Origin: Silvimonas terrae
Lineage (GTDB): Bacteria > Pseudomonadota > Gammaproteobacteria > Burkholderiales > Chitinibacteraceae
Length of the DNA stretch: 64,000 bases
Direction: 5' to 3'
NCBI RefSeq assembly: GCF_014202765.1
Contig: NZ_JACHHN010000008.1
Coordinates: 1 to 64,000 of the forward strand
Shown piece by piece: positions 50,749 to 62,616 of the stretch. The notes under the pieces were generated by a model. That model was not told the DNA's origin. It saw nothing but the letters and a program-made list of their open reading frames with translations, and searched no databases. Each line of letters begins with the position of its first letter. The stretch's first letter is position 1. The position numbers were made by a program, and so were the translations under genes.

Positions 50749-51642
50749 TTAGTCTGCCTTGCGCGTGCCGGACAGGCACACCCAACCATCGTCTGCCGAG
50801 GCTGGCAAGAAGTTGAACCACACGCCGTAGATGGCGATGATCTCTTCGGTTTGCTCTACCAGAATGCCGGACAACGCAATATGCCCGCCAGCACGCACGC
50901 GGCCGGCCAGTAGCGGGGCCAGGGTCTTGAGCGGATTGGTCAGGATATTGGCAATCACCACATCGTACTGGCGTTGCGGGGCGGCATCCGGCAGATAGAA
51001 GCTGATCTGCACATTGTTTTGCTCGGCGTTCTGGCGTGATGCCACCATGGCTTGTGCGTCGATATCCACGCCATGGGTTTCGCCCGCGCCCAGTTTTTGC
51101 GCAGCAATGGCCAGGATGCCGGAACCACAACCATAGTCGAGTACGGTTTCGCCTTGCTGGATGTTGTTGTCCAGCCAGCGCAGGCACAAGCGGGTGGTGG
51201 GGTGACTACCGGTGCCAAAGGCCAGACCCGGATCCAGCACGATATTGATGGCGCGCGGATCAGGCGATTCATGCCAGGTGGGGGTGATCCAGAGCCGATC
51301 CGAGATATGGATCGGATCAAACTGGGATTGCGTCAGGCGCACCCAGTCTTGTTCTTCCACAATCTGCACCACATACAGCGGATTGGCGATACCGACGGCG
51401 TTAGCGGCCGCTGCGACCAGGAATTCGGGCGCAGCGCCGTCTTCCAGCAGGGCGACGACAATGCTCTTTTCCCACAATTGTTCGAGCGGCTCGCCCGGTT
51501 CGCCAAAAATAGGTTTTTCTTCAGCGGTGCCGGCGGTGGCGTCCTCGATCGATACGGAGAGCGCACCGAGATCAAACAGGGCGTCAGATAACGCCTCGGC
51601 ATGCCGGGAATCGGTTTCGATACGAAGTTCTTGCCAGGACAT
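50749..51642 (-). CDS. prmA: Ribosomal protein L11 methyltransferase
   Basis: PrmA trimethylates ribosomal protein L11. The 297-residue product begins MSWQELRIETDSRHAEALSDAL, with the SAM-binding GSHPTTRLCLRWLD (about 148) and VLDYGCGSGILAIAAQKLGA (about 168-187), and the NILTNPL motif near 240. It follows accC with a terminator between, so it may have its own promoter. In related genomes the DUF3426 gene is next; here NO genes intervene. Confidence 0.96.
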   Translation of the reverse strand: MSWQELRIETDSRHAEALSDALFDLGALSVSIEDATAGTAEEKPIFGEPGEPLEQLWEKSIVVALLEDGAAPEFLVAAAANAVGIANPLYVVQIVEEQDWVRLTQSQFDPIHISDRLWITPTWHESPDPRAINIVLDPGLAFGTGSHPTTRLCLRWLDNNIQQGETVLDYGCGSGILAIAAQKLGAGETHGVDIDAQAMVASRQNAEQNNVQISFYLPDAAPQRQYDVVIANILTNPLKTLAPLLAGRVRAGGHIALSGILVEQTEEIIAIYGVWFNFLPASADDGWVCLSGTRKAD

Positions 51643-51741
51643 GATGCTGCCTTAGGACCAAATGACCATTTTCTCACTGCAGCACGCTGATCTGCAACGC
51701 TATCCGGGTTTTTCCTTGTCGAGTGTGGCATTGCCCAAAAC

Positions 51742-51769
51742 AAAAAACGGAGCCGAAGCTCCGTTTTTT
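51742..51769. terminator. Terminator between accC and prmA
   Basis: AAAAAACGGAGC, loop cgaa, GCTCCGTTTTTT: symmetric with A- and T-runs. Confidence 0.9.
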
Positions 51770-51789
51770 GGGGGTCTATATCAGACCGG

Positions 51790-53160
51790 TCAACCCACCT
51801 GGTTTTCCAGCAAGGCGCGGATTTCCGGCATCTTGTGTTCCAGATAGTGAATGCTGGTGCCACCCTTGGCAAAGTTGGCATCGACCAACAACTGCTGATG
51901 CAGCGGAATGTTGGTGTTGATGCCCTGTACCACCATTTCCGACAGTGCAATGCGCATGCGGGCCATGGCCTGCTCACGCGTGTCACCGTAGGTGATGATC
52001 TTGCCGATCATGGAGTCGTAGTTCGGCGGTACAAAGTAGCCTTGATACACGTGCGAATCCACGCGCACGCCGGGCCCGCCCGGCGTATGCCAGGTGGTGA
52101 TGCGGCCTGGGCTCGGTACAAACTTGAGCGGGTCTTCGGCATTGATACGGCACTCAATGGCGTGGCCCTTGAGCTTGATATCTTTTTGCGTGTAGTTGAG
52201 CTTGAGGCCGGCTGCCACGCGAATCTGTTCCTGCACGATGTCCACACCAGTGATCATTTCGGTCACCGGGTGTTCCACCTGCACGCGGGTGTTCATTTCA
52301 ATGAAATAGAACTCGCCGTTTTCAAACAGGAATTCGAATGTACCAGCGCCACGGTAACCAATCTTGCGGCACGCATCGGCACACGCTTCACCGATCTTTT
52401 TGCGCTGGGCTTCGGTGATACCAGGCGCCGGCGCTTCTTCGATCACTTTCTGGTGGCGACGCTGCATGGAGCAATCGCGTTCGCCCAGATAGATGGCATT
52501 GCCGTGGGTGTCGGCCAGAATCTGGATTTCCACGTGACGCGGGTTTTCCAGAAACTTTTCCATGTACACGGTGGGGTTGCCGAAGGCCGCGCCTGCTTCG
52601 GACTTGGTCATTTCGACCGAGCGCAACAGTTCGTTTTCGTCATGCACCACGCGCATGCCACGACCACCACCGCCGCCAGCGGCCTTGATGATCACTGGAT
52701 AGCCGATCTTGCGGGCAATCTTCATGACCTCGGTGTTGTCGTCCGGCAGGGCGCCATCAGAGCCGGGTACGCAAGGGACCTTGGCGGCCTTCATGGCGTT
52801 CTTGGCCGATACCTTGTCACCCATCAAACGGATGGATTCAGGCTTGGGGCCAATGAACACAAAGCCGGACTCTTCCACGCGCTGGGCAAAGTCGGCGTTT
52901 TCAGACAAAAAGCCGTAACCCGGGTGAATGGCTTGCGCTTCTGTGACCTCGGCAGCCGCAATCAGCGACGGCACATTCAGGTAACTCAGGGCGGACGGGT
53001 TCGGGCCGATACATACCGATTCATCGGCCAGCTTTACGTATTTGGCTTCGCGGTCGATCTCGGAATGGACGACCACGGTTTTGATGCCCATCTCGCGGCA
53101 GGCGCGCAAGATACGCAGAGCGATTTCACCGCGGTTAGCGATCAGAATCTTGTCAAACAT
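51790..53160 (-). CDS. accC: Acetyl-CoA carboxylase biotin carboxylase subunit
   Basis: AccC carboxylates biotin on AccB, the first half-reaction of fatty-acid synthesis. The 456-residue product begins [20 protein letters not shown]; the ATP-grasp glycine loop is [11 protein letters not shown] (about 159-169), followed by [20 protein letters not shown] and the catalytic [18 protein letters not shown] (about 288-305). It is slightly longer than E. coli AccC at the C-terminus. Its start region is unusual: the first 33 bases are duplicated upstream and the ribosome-binding site lies in a predicted hairpin loop. Confidence 0.97.
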   Translation of the reverse strand: MFDKILIANRGEIALRILRACREMGIKTVVVHSEIDREAKYVKLADESVCIGPNPSALSYLNVPSLIAAAEVTEAQAIHPGYGFLSENADFAQRVEESGFVFIGPKPESIRLMGDKVSAKNAMKAAKVPCVPGSDGALPDDNTEVMKIARKIGYPVIIKAAGGGGGRGMRVVHDENELLRSVEMTKSEAGAAFGNPTVYMEKFLENPRHVEIQILADTHGNAIYLGERDCSMQRRHQKVIEEAPAPGITEAQRKKIGEACADACRKIGYRGAGTFEFLFENGEFYFIEMNTRVQVEHPVTEMITGVDIVQEQIRVAAGLKLNYTQKDIKLKGHAIECRINAEDPLKFVPSPGRITTWHTPGGPGVRVDSHVYQGYFVPPNYDSMIGKIITYGDTREQAMARMRIALSEMVVQGINTNIPLHQQLLVDANFAKGGTSIHYLEHKMPEIRALLENQVG

Positions 53161-53186
53161 GGGTGCCTCCCGCGGTAAAATCGCTC
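53118..53186 (-). promoter_or_regulatory. Inverted repeat enclosing the accC ribosome-binding site and start
   Basis: On the mRNA strand the 5' arm GAGCGATTTTACCGCGG (53186-53170) is complementary over 17 bases, with one G-U pair, to CCGCGGTGAAATCGCTC (53134-53118), which is codons 10-15 of accC. The 35-base loop contains GAGG, the ATG at 53160 and the first codons. Such a structure could expose or hide the start depending on folding. Confidence 0.7.
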
Positions 53187-53281
53187 TTACGGCCTGCGGC
53201 CGCCGCGCAATCTGGCTTCGCCGCTGCGCAGCCTTGCGGCTGCTGGTCGCCGCGGTTGGCGATCAGAATCTTGTCAAACAT
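53153..53281 (-). CDS. Upstream ORF made from a duplicated accC start
   Basis: A 42-codon frame starts at 53281 with [11 protein letters not shown], identical in protein to the first 11 residues of AccC (33 bases, two silent differences), then diverges to [18 protein letters not shown] and ends GGTHV. Its TGA stop (53155-53153) overlaps the accC start by eight bases, so ribosomes ending here could restart on accC. It has its own ggag ribosome-binding site. The diverged part contains two short hairpins (GCAGCC-GCAA-GGCTGC and GCGGCC-GCA-GGCCGT on the mRNA). Translation is not proven. Confidence 0.6.
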   Translation of the reverse strand: MFDKILIANRGDQQPQGCAAAKPDCAAAAGRKSDFTAGGTHV

Positions 53282-53360
53282 GGCTCAACTCCGTGAGAAG
53301 TGAGAGATTTTGGTCGCAAACCGGCTCGTGGCCAGGTCAGCGACCGCACACCTCACAGAA

Positions 53361-53822
53361 TTATCCAATGATGAACAGCGGTTCGCCGAATTCAACCGGC
53401 TGGCCGTTTTCAACCAGCACAGCCTTCACGGTGCCGCTGACTTCTGCTTCAATTTCGTTCAGAAGCTTCATGGCTTCAATGATGCACAGCGTGTCGCCGG
53501 CGTTCACTTGCTGGCCCACTTCGATGAAATTCTTGGCGCCCGGGCTCGGTGCACGATAGAACGTGCCAACCATTGGCGACTTGACCGGGGTGCCTTCCTG
53601 TACAGGGGCGGCAGCCGGTGCGGCATCGCCGGCAGCAGCAGCAGGTGCAGCGGCAGCAGCGGCCGGCAACTGGATTTGCGGCGCTTGAGCGAGGTAAGTC
53701 GGGGCAATTGCCTGATTAACACGGGTGATGCGAACTTTTTCTTCGCCTTCGGTCACTTCAAGTTCGGCAATGCCGGATTCCTCGACGAGATCGATCAGCT
53801 TTTTGAGTTTGCGCAAGTCCAT
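53361..53822 (-). CDS. accB: Biotin carboxyl carrier protein of acetyl-CoA carboxylase
   Basis: AccB carries biotin for the AccC and AccAD reactions. The 153-residue product begins [20 protein letters not shown], has an Ala/Pro-rich linker (about 45-75), and the biotinyl domain with the target lysine in [15 protein letters not shown]. The ATG at 53822 fits family members; a TTG three codons earlier is less likely. It lies between aroQ and accC. Confidence 0.97.
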   Translation of the reverse strand: MDLRKLKKLIDLVEESGIAELEVTEGEEKVRITRVNQAIAPTYLAQAPQIQLPAAAAAAPAAAAGDAAPAAAPVQEGTPVKSPMVGTFYRAPSPGAKNFIEVGQQVNAGDTLCIIEAMKLLNEIEAEVSGTVKAVLVENGQPVEFGEPLFIIG

Positions 53823-53874
53823 TGATGGCAACCCTTCTTGAAATTAAATGGTGTCTGGAACGAAAGACGTCGCG

Positions 53875-54330
53875 CTACGACGTCTTGACGGTATGGGAGA
53901 GCGCGAACGTCAGGGCGTATTCATAACCCCTGGCGCCGAGCCCGCAGATCACGCCGACAGCGAGATCGGAAAAGTACGAGTGATGCCGAAACGATTCACG
54001 GGCGTGAACGTTGGAAAGATGCACTTCCACAAATGGCTTCTTGACGCCGGAAAGTGCGTCACGCAGCGCCACGCTGGTATGCGTGAACGCGGCGGGATTG
54101 ATGACGATAAAGTCAGTGCCATCGTCCAGCGTTGCGTGAATGCGCTCGATCAACTCGAACTCGCGATTGGACTGGAATGTCTCGACCGTGGCACCGGCGA
54201 GGGTGCCTTGTTCAACTAAACGGGCATTGATGGTAGCCAGTGTATCGGCACCATAATGTTGCGGTTCGCGCACCCCGAGCAGATTGAGGTTGGGACCGTG
54301 CAGAACCAGTATCTTTCGGCCTTGCGTCAT
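53875..54330 (-). CDS. aroQ: Type II 3-dehydroquinate dehydratase
   Basis: The 151-residue dodecameric enzyme converts 3-dehydroquinate to 3-dehydroshikimate in aromatic amino acid synthesis. The start [20 protein letters not shown] with the active-site tyrosine loop (REPQHYG), [17 protein letters not shown] and [18 protein letters not shown] with the catalytic histidine are all present. The order aroQ-accB-accC is usual in proteobacteria. Confidence 0.97.
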   Translation of the reverse strand: MTQGRKILVLHGPNLNLLGVREPQHYGADTLATINARLVEQGTLAGATVETFQSNREFELIERIHATLDDGTDFIVINPAAFTHTSVALRDALSGVKKPFVEVHLSNVHARESFRHHSYFSDLAVGVICGLGARGYEYALTFALSHTVKTS

Positions 54331-54491
54331 GGTCGCCCCGGATCGAGTGTTCCCTGTCATCGGCGGGAGTTTGCCGAGCTACATGGGTGTTGTCCAGCAA
54401 ATTCGACGAAATTAGCCGCATTTTTGCGGTAAAACAGTTGTTTGAAAAGCGGTTTCAATGAAGCACGGCGCGGCTTGCGCCCGGTTGATGC

Positions 54492-54500
54492 TGATATAAT
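54492..54500 (+). promoter_or_regulatory. Extended -10 promoter of queA
   Basis: TGATATAAT, a TG-extended perfect -10, lies 38 bp before the queA start. A weak TTGCGC at 54475 is too close for a normal -35. Confidence 0.6.
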
Positions 54501-54537
54501 CCCGTAACTTTATTACAGCGATGAATGAGTGTTTTTC

Positions 54538-56824
<2,287 letters not shown>

Positions 56825-56968
56825 GCGCGGCTGTGTCCCATGTCGCTGCCAGATACAATCATTCTGGCAGCATTCCCGCCCAGACCGTCCGCTGTGGATT
56901 TCAAACAGGGTGCGGGCTAAAATGGGCGGCTTTACCATGTCTTACTCTAAAACGGAAAATCAACCGTC

Positions 56969-57310
56969 ATGCTGCAACTGATTCCTTCTGCCTTCGCTGC
57001 CGATGCTGGCGCAGGCGCCGCCGGTGCTGCCGGTGGCCTGCTGTCCTTCCTGCCGATGGTTGTCATCTTTGTGCTGTTCTACTTCTTGTTGATGCGCCCG
57101 CAACAAAAGCGCGCCAAGGAACAGCAAGCCATGCTGCAGGCCGTGACCAAGGGTGATGAAATTGTCACCACGGGTGGTATCCTGGGTCGTGTGTCCAAAG
57201 CCACCGACACCTACCTGACCATTGAAGTGGCCGACGGTGTTGAAGTGCAAATCCAGCGTTCTGCCGTTGCGCAGCGCCTGGAAAAAGGCACCATCAAGAA
57301 CAACAAATAA
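56969..57310 (+). CDS. yajC: Preprotein translocase subunit YajC
   Basis: The 113-residue protein has one N-terminal membrane helix after an Ala/Gly-rich stretch (LLSFLPMVVIFVLFYFLLMRPQQKR) and the conserved KGDEIVTTGGILGRV. YajC associates with SecDF and SecYEG. Confidence 0.95.
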   Translation: MLQLIPSAFAADAGAGAAGAAGGLLSFLPMVVIFVLFYFLLMRPQQKRAKEQQAMLQAVTKGDEIVTTGGILGRVSKATDTYLTIEVADGVEVQIQRSAVAQRLEKGTIKNNK

Positions 57311-57368
57311 AATGTAACCCGAGAAGCGGCAGCTCACTGGCTGCCGCTTGTCATTACCGGCTCTGAAC

Positions 57369-59195
57369 ATGAACCGTTATCCGTTGTGGAAGTACCTGCT
57401 GATCATCGTCACCGTCGTGGTGGCGGTGCTTTACACCTTGCCGAACCTGTTTGGTGAAAGCCCGGCGGTGCAGATTTCCAGCGCACGCGCTACCGTCAAG
57501 GTGGACCCTGCCTTGCAAGAGCGCGTGGTGGATATCGCCACCAAAGCCGGTTTTGCGCCGGACGCCGTGCTGACTGATGAAAACTCGGTCAAGCTGCGCT
57601 TCAAGGACACCGATACCCAGCTCAAGGTCAAGGACGCTGTCCAGACCGCCTTGGGTGATGATTACTCTGTCGCGCTGAACCTGGTGCCGCAAACCCCGGC
57701 CTGGCTGGTTCGCCTTGGTGGCAAACCCATGGCCTTGGGTCTGGACTTGCGCGGTGGCGTTCACTTCTTGCTGGAAGTGGACATGGACGCCGCAGTGTCC
57801 AAGTCGCTGGACAAAACGGCGGGTGAAGTGCGCCGCCAATTGCGCGACAAGGCCATTCGCTATGGCAAGATTGATCGTCAGCGTGACAGCGTGGTGGTGC
57901 AACTGCGTGATGCCCAGACGGTGGATGATGCCGCCAACGCGCTGCGCAAGGGCTTCCCCAACCTGGCAGTCACGCCAAGCAAAGACGCCAACAATTACAG
58001 CGTGTCCCTGACGTTCACACCGGCGTCGCTGGCGCAGTTGAAGTCTGATGCTGTCAAACAGAACGTCACCACACTGCATAACCGGGTGAACGAGCTGGGC
58101 GTGGCCGAACCTGTGATCCAGCAGCAAGGCGAAGGCCGCATTGTGGTGGAACTGCCAGGTGTGCAGGATACGTCTAAAGCCAAGGACATTCTGGGCCGCA
58201 CCGCGACCCTGGAAGTGCGTCTGGTGGATGACGACCAGTCTCATATCCAGGCTGCGCTGGCAGGTAACCCGCCAGACGACACCGTGCTGATGAGTGACCG
58301 TGGCCGTAATGGTCAGTCCTCGCCGATTCTGGTGCGCAAGGATGTGGAGCTGACTGGCGACAACATCAACGACGCGCAACCGGCATTTGATGAGCAAGGT
58401 CAACCGGCCGTGTCGATCACGCTGGATTCCCCGGGCGCCACCATTTTCCGCCAACTCACCCATGATAACGTCAACAAGCGCATGGCCATGATCCTGGTGG
58501 AAAAAGGCAAGGGCGAAGTGGTGACTGCACCGGTCATCCGTGGCGAAATCGGTGGTGGCCGTGTGCAGATTTCTGGTGCCATGACTCCCGATCAAGCACG
58601 TGATACTGCGCTGCTGCTGCGTGCCGGTTCGCTGGCTGCACCAATGAACATCGTGGAAGAACGCACCGTTGGTCCAAGCCTGGGTAAAGAAAACATTGAG
58701 CGCGGTTTTGAGTCGACCATGTATGGTTTCCTCGCCATCGCCGTGTTCATGATGATCTATTACCGCGTGTTCGGCGTGTCCTCCGCGATTGCGCTGATTG
58801 CCAACCTGATGTTCTTGCTGGCCTTGTTGTCCATGCTGGGTGTCACGCTGACTTTGCCGGGTATCGCCGCTATTGCGCTGACACTGGGCATGGCGATTGA
58901 CTCCAACGTGCTGATCAACGAGCGCGTGCGGGAAGAACTGCGCAACGGGATGACGCCGCACATGTCTATCCAGAATGGTTATGCACACGCATTTGCCACG
59001 ATTCTGGATTCCAACGTGACCACGCTGATTGCCGGTCTGGCCTTGCTGATCTTTGGTTCAGGTGCGATTCGCGGCTTTGCCTGGGTGCATTGCATCGGGA
59101 TCATCACCTCCATGTACAGCGCTGTGTTTGTTTCGCGCGGTCTGATCAATCTGTTCTACGGCTATCGTCGCCGCTTGTCTTCGCTGGCTGTGTAA
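57369..59195 (+). CDS. secD: Protein translocase subunit SecD
   Basis: A 608-residue RND-type membrane protein that uses the proton gradient to pull exported proteins. It has an N-terminal helix (YLLIIVTVVVAVLYTLP), the motif GLDLRGGVHFLLEVD (about 121-135), a large periplasmic P1 domain, and five C-terminal helices with GIAAIALTLGMAIDSNVLINERVREE (about 498-523), including the proton-relay aspartate. The ATG at 57369 gives the usual N-terminus MNRYPLWKY. Confidence 0.97.
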   Translation: MNRYPLWKYLLIIVTVVVAVLYTLPNLFGESPAVQISSARATVKVDPALQERVVDIATKAGFAPDAVLTDENSVKLRFKDTDTQLKVKDAVQTALGDDYSVALNLVPQTPAWLVRLGGKPMALGLDLRGGVHFLLEVDMDAAVSKSLDKTAGEVRRQLRDKAIRYGKIDRQRDSVVVQLRDAQTVDDAANALRKGFPNLAVTPSKDANNYSVSLTFTPASLAQLKSDAVKQNVTTLHNRVNELGVAEPVIQQQGEGRIVVELPGVQDTSKAKDILGRTATLEVRLVDDDQSHIQAALAGNPPDDTVLMSDRGRNGQSSPILVRKDVELTGDNINDAQPAFDEQGQPAVSITLDSPGATIFRQLTHDNVNKRMAMILVEKGKGEVVTAPVIRGEIGGGRVQISGAMTPDQARDTALLLRAGSLAAPMNIVEERTVGPSLGKENIERGFESTMYGFLAIAVFMMIYYRVFGVSSAIALIANLMFLLALLSMLGVTLTLPGIAAIALTLGMAIDSNVLINERVREELRNGMTPHMSIQNGYAHAFATILDSNVTTLIAGLALLIFGSGAIRGFAWVHCIGIITSMYSAVFVSRGLINLFYGYRRRLSSLAV

Positions 59196-59213
59196 GGGCG
59201 GAGGGGTAAAAAA

Positions 59214-60152
59214 ATGATTGAATTTTTTCATGTAAAGCGCGACATCCCGTTCATGAGCTACGGGAAGATCACCACCGCGATTTCGCTGGTGACCTTTCTG
59301 CTGGCCGTGTTTTTCCTGGTCCACAAGGGTCTGAATCTGGGTGTGGAGTTCACCGGCGGTACGGTGGTGGAACTCCAGTACAGCCAGTCGGTCGACCTCA
59401 ACCAGGTGCGAACCAAGGTTGACGCGCTGAAGTATGGCGATGCCCAGGTGCAGGCATTGGGTACTACGCGGGACATCATGGTGCGTCTGCCCAACATCAA
59501 GGGTAAAACGTCCGCCCAGTTGTCCAACGACGTGCTCGATACCCTCAAGCAAGAACGTCCGGATGTGCAAATCCGCAAGGTCGAGTTCATTGGCCCGTCG
59601 GTGGGTGATGAACTGGTCTCGCATGGTCTGACCGCGATTACCCTCGTGTGTCTGGGCATCATCGTGTACCTGTCGGTGCGCTTTGAATGGCGCTTTGCGG
59701 TGTCAGCGATCATTGCCAACATGCACGACGTGATCATCATTCTGGGGTTCTTTGCGTTCTTCCAGTGGGAATTCACCCTGACCGTGCTGGCAGCGGTGCT
59801 GGCCGTGCTGGGCTATTCGGTGAACGAATCGGTGGTGGTGTTTGACCGGATTCGTGAGAACTTCCGCAAGCCCAACATGCGTGGCCGCGACGTACCGCAG
59901 ATCATCGACAACGCCATTACCGCTACCATGAGCCGGACCATCATCACCCACGGTTCGACCGAAGTGATGGTGCTGTCCATGCTGATCTTTGGTGGCGCAG
60001 CGCTGCACGGTTTTGCGACCGCGCTGACCATTGGTATCTTGTTTGGTATCTATTCTTCCGTGCTGGTGGCTTCGCCGCTGCTGCTGATGTTTGGTGTCAC
60101 GCGTGAGAACATGATCAAGCCCGTGAAGGTCAAGCAAGAAGCCGTGGTTTAA
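59214..60152 (+). CDS. secF: Protein translocase subunit SecF
   Basis: The 312-residue partner of SecD. It has FHVKRDIPFMSYGK, an N-terminal helix, GLNLGVEFTGGTVVELQ, and the proton-channel region LGYSVNESVVVFDRIREN (about 200-217). It follows secD after 18 bp with a strong ribosome-binding site (ggagg). Confidence 0.97.
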   Translation: MIEFFHVKRDIPFMSYGKITTAISLVTFLLAVFFLVHKGLNLGVEFTGGTVVELQYSQSVDLNQVRTKVDALKYGDAQVQALGTTRDIMVRLPNIKGKTSAQLSNDVLDTLKQERPDVQIRKVEFIGPSVGDELVSHGLTAITLVCLGIIVYLSVRFEWRFAVSAIIANMHDVIIILGFFAFFQWEFTLTVLAAVLAVLGYSVNESVVVFDRIRENFRKPNMRGRDVPQIIDNAITATMSRTIITHGSTEVMVLSMLIFGGAALHGFATALTIGILFGIYSSVLVASPLLLMFGVTRENMIKPVKVKQEAVV

Positions 60153-60221
60153 GTGGTCACTAAGTATTCATAAAGGTTTTACCGGTACGATTCATGCTTG
60201 TGCCGGTATGCCGTCTCATCT

Positions 60222-60259
60222 CAACGCCGGCGTACTGCGCCGGCGTTGTCATTTTTTTT
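60222..60259 (+). terminator. Terminator after secF
   Basis: CAACGCCGGCG, loop tactg, CGCCGGCGTTG, then TC and eight T. It ends the queA-secF unit. Confidence 0.92.
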
Positions 60260-60350
60260 CTAGAAAATATTGAACAACTCCGGGTTTATTCCGTACCATC
60301 CGTGCGGATAACGCCGCGTCCTTTCCAACCAGACAAGGGTTCCTTGCCTC

Positions 60351-60986
60351 ATGGACTTCAATCCGATCCAGATTTTCCTGCACCTGGACGTGTACCTCCA
60401 GCAACTGGCACAGTCGTATGGCACGGGCATTTACGCCCTGCTGTTTGCTGTGGTGTTTTGTGAAACCGGTCTTGTGGTGTTTCCGTTCTTGCCCGGTGAT
60501 TCACTGCTGTTTGTCGGCGGTACAGTGGCAGCGCTGGGCAATATGGACCCCTATGTATTGGCCGCTACCTTGATGATTGCAGCCATTCTGGGGGACAGCA
60601 CCAATTATCTGATTGGCCGGACGGTGGGCGAGAAGCTGTTCAACAATGCAGATTCAAAAATCTTCCGCCGGGACTACCTGTTGCGTACGCACGCGTTTTA
60701 CGATCGTCATGGTGGCAAAACCGTGACGCTGGCGCGCTTTGTACCCATCGTGCGGACCTTTGCACCGTTTGTTGCGGGCGTCGGCAAGATGCCTTACCTG
60801 CGTTTCCTGGCATTCAGCGTGGCCGGTACGCTGGTATGGGTGGGTGGGCTGGTGGCCTTGGGCTACTTCTTTGGCAACATTCCTTTTATCAAGAAAAACC
60901 TGTCGGTGATGGTGATTGGCATCGTGTTCCTCTCGGTGCTGCCCGTCATGATCAGTGCATTGAAGGCGAGACTGAGCAAGGCATGA
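60351..60986 (+). CDS. DedA/SNARE-associated family membrane protein
   Basis: A 211-residue membrane protein of the DedA family, whose members act as lipid (undecaprenyl phosphate or phosphatidylethanolamine) flippases or maintain membrane homeostasis. Motifs are FCETGLVVFPFLPGDSLLFVGG (about 42-63), GDSTNYLIGRTVGEKLF, HGGKTVTLARFVPIVRTFAPFVAGVGKM (the conserved ARFxPxxRTFxPxxAG) and GTLVWVGGLVALGYFFG. It overlaps bioC by four bases. Confidence 0.94.
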   Translation: MDFNPIQIFLHLDVYLQQLAQSYGTGIYALLFAVVFCETGLVVFPFLPGDSLLFVGGTVAALGNMDPYVLAATLMIAAILGDSTNYLIGRTVGEKLFNNADSKIFRRDYLLRTHAFYDRHGGKTVTLARFVPIVRTFAPFVAGVGKMPYLRFLAFSVAGTLVWVGGLVALGYFFGNIPFIKKNLSVMVIGIVFLSVLPVMISALKARLSKA

Positions 60987-61870
60987 GCGAAGCGTTTTAC
61001 ACGGACAAGGCCGCCGTCAGGGCGGCATTCGACAAGGCCGCCAACACCTACGACGCCGCAGCGGTCTTGCAGCGTGAAGTCGTACAGCGCATGGCCGAGC
61101 GGCTAGAGTTCATCCGCATCAAACCAGAGCGCGTGCTGGATGCGGGAAGTGGCACCGGTTTCGGCTGTCCGGTGTTGCGTGAGCGTTACCCGGAAAGCCG
61201 GCTGATTGAACTGGATCTGGCCCCATCCATGCTGCGCGTGGCCCGCGACGGTCGCGCTGGTGGCCTGCGTGCCTTGTTTGACCGGCGTAAACCTGTACAA
61301 GTCTGCGGTGATCTTGAAGCGTTGCCGCTGGCCAGCAATTCGGTTGACCTGATCTGGTCCAGCCTGGCGCTGCAGTGGTGCAATGAGCCTGATACCGCTT
61401 TTGCCGAGATGCTGCGGGTACTCAAACCGGGCGGCCTGTTGATGTTCTCCACGTTGGGCCCCGATACGCTGCGGGAGTTGCGCAGCGCGTTTGCCAAAGT
61501 CGATGGCTACACGCACGTGAACCAGTTCATCGACATGCATGATCTGGGTGATGCCCTCGTCAACAATGGTTTTGCCACGCCGGTCATGGATATGGAACAC
61601 ATCACCTTGACCTATCCGGAACTCAAACCCATTCTGGCTGATCTTAAGGCTATTGGTGCGCGCAATGCGACGCAGGGTCGCCGCGACGGCATGATGGGCA
61701 AGACGGCCTGGCGACAAGTGACCGAGGCTTATGAAGCATTTCGCCGTGATGGCGATCTGCCGGCCACCTATGAAGTGGTTTACGGCCACGCCTGGAAGCC
61801 GGATACCGCACCAGCCAGGAAACTGGCTGATGGCAGTCAGGTCATCGAATTCCGGTCGCGGGGACGCTGA
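60983..61870 (+). CDS. bioC: Malonyl-ACP O-methyltransferase BioC
   Basis: BioC methylates malonyl-ACP to start pimelate synthesis for biotin. The 295-residue product begins MSEAFYTDKAAVRAAFDKAANTYD, with the SAM motif VLDAGSGTGFG (about 52-62), WSSLALQWCNEP and MFSTLGPDTLRELRSAF. The start overlaps the DedA stop (ATGA) and its stop overlaps the bioD start, giving a coupled unit. bioA, bioF and bioB are not in the window. Confidence 0.95.
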   Translation: MSEAFYTDKAAVRAAFDKAANTYDAAAVLQREVVQRMAERLEFIRIKPERVLDAGSGTGFGCPVLRERYPESRLIELDLAPSMLRVARDGRAGGLRALFDRRKPVQVCGDLEALPLASNSVDLIWSSLALQWCNEPDTAFAEMLRVLKPGGLLMFSTLGPDTLRELRSAFAKVDGYTHVNQFIDMHDLGDALVNNGFATPVMDMEHITLTYPELKPILADLKAIGARNATQGRRDGMMGKTAWRQVTEAYEAFRRDGDLPATYEVVYGHAWKPDTAPARKLADGSQVIEFRSRGR

Positions 61871-62556
61871 TGGCCGGTTTCTTTGTAACAGGAACGGATA
61901 CCGAAGTCGGTAAAACCGTGGCCACCTGCCAACTGTTGCGGGCCTTTGCTGCCCATGGTCTTAAAACGGTTGGAATGAAGCCCGTGGCGTCAGGTTGTGA
62001 GTGGCGCGCAGGTCAGAATGGGCAGCAGGAAGTCTGGAATGCTGACGTTGCCGGGCATGCCGCAGCTTCCTCGCTCAAGGCTGATCCTGCACTCGTCAAT
62101 CCTTACCACTTCATGCCGCCGATTGCCCCGCACCTGGCCGCCCGAGAGGTGGGGGTAACGGTGTCGCTGACGCATATCGCGGCATGCCATGCGCAACTGC
62201 AACAGCAAGCGGATGTGGTGCTGGTGGAAGGCGCAGGTGGCTGGCTGGCCCCACTCAATGATCAGGCATTTATGGCCGATCTGGCGGTGACGCTGGGTTT
62301 GCCGGTGATCCTGGTCGTGGGGATGCGGTTGGGGTGTATTAATCATGCGCTGCTCACCGCACAGGCCATACGCGCGCGCGGGTTGATCCTGGCCGGCTGG
62401 GTGGCCAACCGGGTGGATCCGGCCATGGCCCGCTATGAAGACAATCTGGCTACGCTGCAATCTACCCTGAATGCCCCCCTGATCGGGCAGATTGCCCATC
62501 ACCCAGAGGCGGAAAAAGGCAGCCTGCCGGCCGAGGCTGTTGCTTTTCTAGTCTGA
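61870..62556 (+). CDS. bioD: Dethiobiotin synthetase
   Basis: The 228-residue ATP-dependent carboxylase closes the ureido ring of biotin. It starts MAGFFVTGTDTEVGKTVATCQL with the P-loop, followed by MKPVASGCEW, PYHFMPPIAPHLAARE and LVEGAGGWLAPLN. Its ATG shares one base with the bioC stop codon. Biotin from this pathway is needed by AccB encoded 8 kb away. Confidence 0.95.
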   Translation: MAGFFVTGTDTEVGKTVATCQLLRAFAAHGLKTVGMKPVASGCEWRAGQNGQQEVWNADVAGHAAASSLKADPALVNPYHFMPPIAPHLAAREVGVTVSLTHIAACHAQLQQQADVVLVEGAGGWLAPLNDQAFMADLAVTLGLPVILVVGMRLGCINHALLTAQAIRARGLILAGWVANRVDPAMARYEDNLATLQSTLNAPLIGQIAHHPEAEKGSLPAEAVAFLV

Positions 62557-62616
62557 ATACTTGTGTCAGGGTTGCGGCTGGCGCAAACTGGCGAACTAAA
62601 CCGACCGGATCAATCC

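Noticed and set aside
51835-53178. 447-codon plus-strand frame opposite accC
   Set aside because: Shadow of accC; the composition is that of a complement strand and no motif is present.
57354-58988. 544-codon open frame on the minus strand across secD
   Set aside because: It is antisense to secD, rich in His/Gln/Arg as expected for the complement of a GC-rich gene, and has no family features.
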